DNA of 14,006 bases from Cochliopodium minus. Its lineage: Eukaryota; Discosea; Himatismenida; Cochliopodiidae. Both the position numbers and the translations under genes were made by a program. Location: assembly GCA_024220525.1 (NCBI GenBank), contig JAMYWO010000064.1:34767-48772 (forward strand), in the 5' to 3' direction. Positions 1 to 6,467 of the stretch are shown here, one piece after another (positions within the stretch are counted from its first letter, which is position 1; every line of letters starts with the position of its first letter). The notes beneath the pieces were generated by a model. That model was given only the letters and a program-made list of their open reading frames with translations. It did no database searches and was not told the origin of the DNA.

Positions 1-70
1 TTTCAAATTTTTTATTTCAAATTTTTTATTTCAAATTTTTTATTTCAAATTTTTTATTTCAAATTTTTTA
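1..70. repeat. 14-bp tandem repeat in an intron, 5 copies
   Basis: Five perfect copies of TTTCAAATTTTTTA run from the window edge, with period 14 set by the C at positions 4, 18, 32, 46 and 60. The array sits in the intron that precedes the first visible HECT exon. It may continue to the left of the window. It is non-coding in this reading. Confidence 0.9.
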
Positions 71-156
71 TTTTTTTGAATAAATTTTTTGATTTTTTAT
101 TTTATTGAATTTTAATTTTATTTTATTTATTGAATTTTCTTTTTTGTTAAAAATAG

Positions 157-747
157 GAATTTCTTGTATTGTACCAATTCAATTTCTCCAAATATTCAAC
201 TGGAAGGAAATATCTATGTTGGTATGCGGAAAATCTCATTTAGACGTGAGCCTTTTGAAAAATAACTGCATCTACAATGACTGTTCCATCAACGACCCTC
301 ATATTCAATGGTTTTGGAAGATATTAGAAGAAATGGACAGTTCTCAAAAAAGTTCTTTCCTTCGTTTCGTAACAGGTAAAAAAAAAATTTAAATTTTCAA
401 ATTTTTTTTTTTTTATATTTTTTATTTATTTTTTAAATTTATTAAATTTATTTTTTTAATTTATTTTAACAGGCCGTGCTCGTCTTTCAAACGAAACTGA
501 ATTAGAAAAAAAGTTTGAGATTAACAAATTCGAACCCAATGAAGAAGAAAACTATGAAGATACACAAAAGAATCAGTCCAACATTGACAGCCTTTTGCCT
601 CGATCTCACACTTGTTTTTTTTCACTAGATTTGCCAACTTATTCGAATATTGTTACCATGAGAGAAAAATTGTTGTATGCCATCCAAAACTGTGTTTCCA
701 TTGAGAACGATTTTGTTGCAGAGGATGAGGAATCGGAAGAAAATTGA
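157..747 (+). CDS. HECT-domain E3 ubiquitin ligase, C-terminal end (HERC-like)
   Basis: These are the last two exons of a HECT E3 ligase, which takes ubiquitin from an E2 onto a cysteine and passes it to substrates. Exon 157-375 starts after an acceptor at 155-156. Intron 376-472 (GTAAAA..AACAG, phase 1) is followed by exon 473-747, ending in TGA. The HECT C-lobe is clear: the LVCG..LDVSLL segment, the IQWFWKILEEM helix, FLRFVTGRARL across the splice, then LLPRSHTCFFSLDLPTY with the catalytic Cys at 613-615 and REKLLYAI. The final stretch, AIQNCVSIENDF plus an acidic tail AEDEESEEN, runs past the point where NEDD4-type HECT proteins stop and reminds me of the large HERC1/HERC2 ends; that subfamily call is from memory. 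Only about 163 residues are visible; the rest lies left of the window. It converges on paralogue A, leaving only 45 bp between the stop codons. Confidence 0.93.
376..472 (+). other. Intron between the last two HECT exons
   Basis: The 97-nt intron has donor CAG|GTAAAA, a T-rich body and acceptor TTAACAG|GC. Removing it restores the conserved HECT motif FVTG-RAR in one frame. If read through, translation ends 17 nt into the intron at TAA. Confidence 0.9.
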
Positions 748-792
748 TTTATTAAAAAAAAAAATTTATTATAAATAAAAAAAATTTTAATT

Positions 793-2479
793 TTAATTTT
801 CATCCTTTATTCTTTCTATCAAGTGGACTTTTTCATTATTTTCAAGAAAAATATCTTTTAGTTCAAAGCCTGCATTGAAATTTTTAGAAGGAGAAACATA
901 ACCGTATCCAGAAATGAGAGAAGGGATGTTTAGATCTGTTTGGTTCAAATACTTTAAGAAAATTTTGTAATAAGAATTTACTTCCTCATTCAAAGAGAAA
1001 AGATCATCAACAGTGTGTTTAGGTAATCTAAACAAGGGATTGTATTGAACGCCATCTCTAATCACAACAGAACTTTCATTAGTAACTTTTGAACGATTGA
1101 TAAAATCGAGAAGCAAACTCTCAGAAAAAGAACAATAAAAATTTCCATTGTGAATTGAATAGTGAAAAGGTTCATCAGTATCTAATAGGGTGAAATATGT
1201 TATTTCTCCATTTGTTTTCTCATCAAAAGGGAATTTTTTTTTGATGAAATAAGCGTATGTCTTTAGGATTGTAGTGCTGCTACAATTGAAGAAAAAGATG
1301 AAAGGAAGGTTGCTCACATTCATATTTTTTTTTCCGTCTTTCACAATTAACATTTTCTCTTCAATGTTCTTTACAAATTGATCATCATAGGAAATAACAA
1401 AAGAAGCATGTTTTCCCAGTCTAAAAAATAAAAATAAAAAAAATAAAAAGTAAAACAAAATAATAAAATACCCTCCTAATTTAGATAACAGTTTGGGAGT
1501 AATGAAAAGAAAGCTAAATTGCTTCACTTCGTACAAACCCAAAATAAATTCAAGAGGAAAACTGACCCATAATTTAGAATTGTCAACGAGGTACCTGTCA
1601 ACATCCACTTTATAATCCTTCATCCTCTCACAATTCCAAAAATTAAATTGCAAATCATTTCCCACCTTGTAAAATTTGATCTCATTCTTTTTTTCGAATT
1701 TATATCCTATTGAAATTGAAGAGATAAGATTATCTTCTCCTCTTTCTCTCATGTTTTTAATTTGTTTTTCGGTGAATTCTTTCATTTTTTCTGAAATTTC
1801 ATCTTTGCCACTTGAAAGTAAATATGTTTTGTTGTGCTTCTCTTCAAAAAATTCAAATGATGGTTCCTCTTTGTTCAGACTTTTTATCTTATCTTTCAAA
1901 CTGAAGTTTTCTGGTATTTCTCCGTTAAAATCAAACCAAAAAAGAGAATGAAATTTATCGCTATCAAATGTGAAATAAAACAAAATAAAAATATTAAAAG
2001 CAAATTTCTTTTTTTTTTTTACTCTTTATAGATGATTGTTGCATTCATACTTTCAACATCCAATTTCAAAAACTCTGTTAATTCATTCTTAAATTCTATC
2101 ATTTTCATTTCCCTCTGATTTCTTTCCTCAGTTAATTCTTTCTCTTTTTTTTCCTCAATCAATTCTTTCTCTCCTTTTTCCTCAGTTAATTCTTTCTCTT
2201 TTTTGTTCTTTCTCAAATTGTATTCTTTCTCTTTCTCCAACAATTCTTTTGCCAATTCAATTATATTCAATCCCTCTATTTTATTTGCTATCATTCTTGG
2301 TTTATTGATGCTTATATATGCGAACGGTTCTTTCATATCTTTTGTGAAGTATGTTCTCGAAAAGGCTAAACGAAAAAAAATTTAAATTATTCATATTTTT
2401 TTGAAATGAATCTTTAATTACCAATTGATTTTCTAAATTTATTTGATTTAGAATGTATATTCTTGTAAATCCCCTTCAT
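793..2479 (-). CDS. Tandem paralogue A: unrecognised 505-aa protein family
   Basis: I do not recognise this family. Four exons on the minus strand: 2422-2479, 2023-2365, 1472-1960 and 793-1420, with phases 1, 2, 2, giving 505 residues and TAA. The start ATG (2479) was chosen because it aligns with the starts of B and C and splices in frame. The first 27 residues (MKGIYKNIHSKSNKFRKSI, then AFSRTYFT) have no acidic residue and many K/R/S, which looks like a mitochondrial presequence (inference). Exon 2 holds the shared INKPRMIANKIE motif and a charged nine-residue repeat absent from B and C. Exon 3 holds GEIPENFS, LWVSFPLEF and FLFITPKLLSKLGG. Exon 4 holds GKHASFVISYDD, PFIFFFNCS, YNPLFRLPK and SPSKNFNAGFELKD. 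Predicted secondary structure alternates strands and helices. The hydrophobic stretch seen if exons 3 and 4 are read continuously is an in-frame 51-nt intron (1421-1471), not a real membrane segment. Confidence 0.85.
1421..1471 (-). other. 51-nt in-frame intron of paralogue A
   Basis: The donor is GGAGG|GTATTTTA and the acceptor TTTTTTAG|ACTGGG, phase 2. Paralogues B and C have introns at exactly this point (LSKxxG / GKxAS). In A the intron length is a multiple of three and holds no stop, so retention would insert 17 residues, nearly all Phe/Leu/Ile/Tyr. Confidence 0.85.
2126..2206 (-). repeat. 27-bp in-frame tandem repeat in paralogue A, 3 copies
   Basis: On the plus strand, units beginning CCTCA at 2126, 2153 and 2180 have period 27 bp. 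They encode three near-identical nine-residue units of the type KKEKELTEE / KGEKELIEE. The repeat is highly charged and probably forms an extended helix or short coiled coil. B and C have unrelated sequence at this point. Confidence 0.9.
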
Positions 2480-2659
2480 TTTTTTTTCTATCTATTTCCA
2501 AAATCTTTCATTTTTTATTTTTTTATTTTGAATTTCCCTGAAAAAAATCTCAAAGAAAATAATTTTGATTAACTTGATGATTCAAACAATTATTAACTAG
2601 TAAATTGAATAGTTTGAAATAAATGTCCGAAGTTTTAATATTTTAAATTTTCAAAATAA
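2480..2659. promoter_or_regulatory. Intergenic region B-A, with a short upstream ORF
   Basis: The 180 bp between the stop of B and the start of A must carry A's promoter and B's 3' end. No clear box is recognisable in such AT-rich DNA. A seven-codon upstream ORF (ATG at 2511, TAG at 2488-2490) ends 8 nt before A's start codon and, if transcribed, could reduce initiation at A. Confidence 0.35.
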
Positions 2660-4308
2660 TTATTTTGTTTGATCTTCATCTTTGAAAAAATCTTTGAATT
2701 CAAAAAACGCTTTAAAGTTCTTTGAAGGAGAAACACTCCCAAATCCAGTAATAAGAGAAGGAATATTGAGAGATGCTTTACCTAAATGATTCTGTAAGAG
2801 ATTGTACTTTTCACGAGAATTATCTCGAAGAGTGCAAAAATCATCAATTGTTTGTTTGGGTATTCTTAACAAAGGATTATATTGAACTTCTTCTTTTGAA
2901 ACAATGGCACTATCTGAACTAATTTTTGAACATTGAACAAAATCTACAAGTAATTGTTTTGATTGAGAGAAGAAGGTGTCATTTTGATAAATTGAGTAAA
3001 AAATGGGAGGAGAGAATCTCCCCAAAACTTTGTATGTTACATCTCCCTCGGTTATTTCTTCGGAAGATGTTTTTCCTTTGAAAAAGTAGGTGATAACTTT
3101 GAACAATAGGGATTTTCCATTAAAGAAGAAGACATAAGGTACGTTTGAGAAATTTAAACTGTTGTCTTTCTCAAAAAAAGAATCTTTATCAAAATTTTCA
3201 AAGAAATCATCATCATAATACAAAGAAAAGGAAGCATACTTTCCTACCCTAATAAAAAAATAAAAAAAAAAAAATTTAAAATTTAAAAAATTACTAACCC
3301 TCCTATTTTGCTCAATAACTTTGGTGTGATGAATAAAAATCTGAACATATTAACTTCTGGGAGACTAAAAAAGAATTGAGTAGGTACACTAACCCAGAGT
3401 CTAGAACTCTCTACAAGTTTCTTGTCAACATTGATAGAATAACCATTTGCTTTACGAAAGATAGTGGCATCTATTTCTAAATTACAACCAGATCTAATAA
3501 CATCCAATTCTGTCTCCTTTTGAAAATCATAACCCACAGAAACTGTAGAGATAATCTTCTCATTTTTCTTTTGTTTTTTTTCCGCTAATTGTTTGATTGT
3601 GAAGTGGGTCATTTTGTTATTGAATCCTTCATCTTCTGTGGTAGACAAAAAATAAAGATTTTTGTGTTTTAATTGGTACAGTTCAAAATCGAATCCTACT
3701 TCTCTCAACTTATCGAAATTTTCGGATAGTTCAACATTTTCAGGCAGTTTTTCCTCATATTCCACACAAAAATACGGAGTGAAAATTTGTTTTCTATCAA
3801 AAATATTTGGTAAAAAATAATATTAAATTTGAAATTTCTTAAATTAAAAAAAAATTATTAACTCTTTTCCAAGGTAATATCCAATACTCAAACTTTCCAT
3901 TTTTTCTGTTTTCAATAAATCCATGCAGATTTTATCAATCTTTGCAATCTCTTCAAAGTATTTCTGTCTCTCCTCTACTTTCTGCTGGTCTTCAACTTTA
4001 ACTTTTCCGTTGGGATCTTTCATTTGGAATTCTTCTTCGATCCTTATTCGATTAATCATCCAATCTATCCTATCAAATTTCTCCCATTTCTCTGCGATCA
4101 TTTTTGGTTGGTAGATATTGAAGTTATAAAATAGATTCTCCAATTTCTTCTTTTTGGTGAATAAAGATCTTCTAAATTCTTTATTTTAATTTCGTGGGTT
4201 GAAATTTCTCAGTTAAATATATAAAAAATTTTATAAATTTTTTTTACCGAATGATTTTTTATATTTTGATGAAGAGCAAGATATCTTGAATATATTTTTT
4301 AATTTCAT
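2660..4308 (-). CDS. Tandem paralogue B: unrecognised 486-aa protein family
   Basis: Second member of the family. Exons on the minus strand: 4248-4308, 3863-4178, 3299-3793 and 2660-3248, with phases 1, 2, 2 as in A, giving 486 residues. The start ATG is at 4308. The exon 2 acceptor (AATAAAG|AATTTAG) is weaker than the TTTAG six bases on, but it is the only one that keeps the frame with exon 1 and gives SFEFRRSLFT aligned to A's SIAFSRTYFT. The N-terminus (MKLKNIFKISCSSSKYKKSF) is basic and Ser-rich, like a mitochondrial presequence. Shared blocks follow: YQPKMIAEKWEK, ESLSIGYYLG, YFCVEYEEKLPENVEL, LWVSVPTQF, FLFITPKLLSKIGG, GKYASFSLYYDDDF, YVFFFNGKS, EVQYNPLLRIPKQTIDDF and VSPSKNFKAFFEFKDFF. 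The C-terminus is shorter than in A and C, ending soon after the last block. The function is unknown. It lies only 63 bp downstream of C on the same strand. Confidence 0.83.
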
Positions 4309-4371
4309 TTATTGTTATTCAATTTTTTTTTATATTTTATATATTTTTTTGTTTCAAATTTTTATTTAAAT

Positions 4372-6220
4372 TCAATTTTGTTCTTTGATTCTTTGAACCA
4401 AATGATTATTTTGATCAATATCTTTTTCATCAAGAAACAAATCTTTAAAATCAAAAACAGCATTGAAATTCTTTGAATGAGACACATATCCATAACCAGT
4501 AACCAAAGTAGGGAAATTAAGGGAAGCCTTGTTCAAGTGTTTCTGAAAAATATGAAAGACAGAGTTTACAGATTCGTCAACTGAAGCAAATTCTTCAATT
4601 GTTTTCTTGGGGAGTCTGAACAAAGGGTTGTACTCAATACCATCTTTATTTATTACGGCACTTTCAGAAGTTCCATTCTTTATTCCTTTTACGTAATCAA
4701 GGAGAAGTCTACAAAAAAAAAAATATTTTTCAAAAAATTAAATGTTGTAAAGTTAAATTAAAAAAGCTGATGAAAATTTTGTAACCATTCTGGTTATTTT
4801 ATTAATTAATTTTAAAGATAAGCTTTTTTTAAAAAAAAAAATACTTTCTTGATAACGAACAATAAAGATCTCCATTGTGAGTTAAGAAACTTTCGTTGTC
4901 CTCTTTGGTGAAGTAAGTAATGTCATCTTCTTTCTTTTCAACATAAGATTTCTTGAATAAATATGTGATGAGTTTCATGTGAAGAGTAGTGCTGCAATTA
5001 AAGAAAAAAATGAAAGGAAAGTAGCCAATGTTTTTGGATTCTTTGTTTTTCAAATTATTAATGAAATCATCGTCATAAGTAACAAGCAAGGAAGCATACT
5101 TTCCGATCCTTTCAAAAATAAAAAATAAAAAAAATTGTTAATTTTTTTTTCGGAAAATAAGAATGGAAAGTTTTTTAATTCTTTTTTTTACCCAATCAAT
5201 TTGCTCATTCTTTTAAGAGAGAATATTGAAGATTCAAGAGGGTTGAGCTCCTCAAAACTGAAAAGAAACTCGGTGGGGAAACTGATCCAAAACTTTGATT
5301 TTTCAATGACAGAATTGTTCACATTGATATTGTAGTTTTTCATCTCTTCGCAGTTCCAAAAGTCCAGCCTGAGGTCTTTTCCAACTTTACGAAACTTGAA
5401 ATCGTTTTTGTTTTTGAAATTGTAACCCACAATGAAATTAGCCAGCATTTGTCCTTCACCTTCATCTTTTTGACTGATTTGTTGTTTCATAAAGTTTTTT
5501 GCTTTTTCATTGAAAGAAGCGTCATTGGTAGAAAAGATGAAGTAAAGATTTCCTTCTGTTTCTATTCTCATTTTCAGTTTGTTCTCATCATCGTCTGCAT
5601 AAATCTTGTCGAATATGTTATTGAAGTTTGTATGTGCGGGTACTTGTCCAAAATATTCTAAACAAACAAAATATTCAAATAAGTTTTCTCCAGTTTTCCT
5701 TTTTATTGAACAAAAAATAAAAAAAAAATTTGGAAAAAAAAAAAATTCTTTCTTTACATTGCATTTTCTCTCATCATTATTCCCAAATTTAGTGAAGAAC
5801 AATCCTCAGTTCTCAAAAGTTCAACTACAACATCTTGAAACTGTTTTACTCCTGCTTCCACCAAGTTGATCTCTTTCGAAGTCTTTTCATCAGTCTTTAC
5901 ATTTTCTGGATGATCTTTGTTGGCTATCTCCTCCAATTTATCGAATGATTCTGACACTATATTGATCATATCCACATTCTCTATTTTATCTGCTACATAT
6001 CTTGGTTGTTTGATGCTCATGTATCCAAATGGATTTATCCTTTCTGCTTTTTTATATTTGTTATATGCTCTTGAGGCAAGTATTGAACCATATACTGATT
6101 CAGATAAAATTATTTGTAATTTTTAATTCTTATTTTAGTATATTTAAATTAAATATTACCCATTACTCCTGTATATGTGATCACTCTCACCCATCTTTTC
6201 TTAAATATTTTTTTTAGCAT
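4372..6220 (-). CDS. Tandem paralogue C: unrecognised 501-aa protein family
   Basis: Third member of the family. Five exons on the minus strand: 6160-6220, 5758-6094, 5192-5698, 4845-5108 and 4372-4708 (phases 1, 2, 2, 2), giving 501 residues. The first three introns match A and B; the fourth (4709-4844) is unique to C and cuts what is A and B's last exon. The start at 6220 aligns with A and B, and exon 1 has the same length as in B (61 nt). The N-terminus MLKKIFKKRWVRV is strongly basic and is followed by a mildly hydrophobic stretch (VITYTGVMVYGSILA) and SRAYNKYKK: either a presequence or a signal anchor. Conserved blocks: KQPRYVADKIE, SSLNLGIMM, FWISFPTEFLF, GKYASLLVTYDDDF, PFIFFFNCSTT, NGDLYCSLSRKLLLDY, YNPLFRLPKKTIEEF and SHSKNFNAVFDFKDLF. 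The reading frame continues open upstream to an ATG at 6361, a possible alternative start. The function is unknown. Confidence 0.85.
4709..4844 (-). other. Extra intron of paralogue C with nested inverted repeats
   Basis: This is a 136-nt intron with donor AGAAA|GTATTT and acceptor TTTTTGTAG|ACTT, phase 2. It joins CSLSRK to LLLDYV, which matches the continuous sequence in A (CSFSESLLLDF). Inside, a 9-bp inverted repeat (AAAAAAGCT at 4760-4768, AGCTTTTTT at 4821-4829) surrounds a perfect hairpin TAACCA-TTC-TGGTTA (4782-4796). A run of A11TA occurs at both ends (4713-4725, 4831-4843). Confidence 0.8.
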
Positions 6221-6467
6221 TCTGAAATTTATCCTTTTTTTTTTATTTTTATTTGTTTTCATACCGTTTGATGTTAAATATAAATTGTTTTGAAAATCAG
6301 AGAATTGTTTGGAGAATAACAAGATAATAGATAAAGATAATAGATAAAGATAATAATTCATTTTTCACTTTTAAATAATCTTTTTTAAATAAAATCTATT
6401 TCTACAAAAAATAAAAAAACAATCAATCACACCCTCCGAAATCTTGAGAAATAAAAGAATATTTCTG
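6221..6467. promoter_or_regulatory. Intergenic region upstream of paralogue C
   Basis: The 247 bp separates the stop of the C2-domain gene from the start of C. It should hold C's promoter. It contains a 13-bp repeat at 6322-6357 and an open frame continuous with C. No recognisable core-promoter box can be singled out. Confidence 0.35.
6322..6357. repeat. 13-bp tandem repeat upstream of paralogue C
   Basis: Two perfect copies and a partial third of AGATAATAGATAA lie about 100-137 bp upstream of C's start codon. The repeat is low in complexity. It could be a regulatory tract or simple slippage. Confidence 0.75.

Noticed and set aside
105-156. Apparent start (MNFNFILFIEF...) of the HECT exon
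   Set aside because: It is intron sequence: homology begins after the AG at 155-156, and HECT proteins continue far upstream of this point.
1421-1471. Transmembrane helix in paralogue A
   Set aside because: It is an in-frame intron with good splice sites at the position where B and C also have introns.
4171-4178. TTTAG acceptor for exon 2 of paralogue B
   Set aside because: It looks stronger, but breaks the frame from exon 1; the AAAG acceptor at 4179-4180 keeps frame and gives residues aligning to A.
793-6220. A, B and C as CCDC47-type ER proteins
   Set aside because: Considered because of a basic/hydrophobic N-terminus and size, but the CCDC47 central blocks and long charged C-terminal coiled coil are absent.
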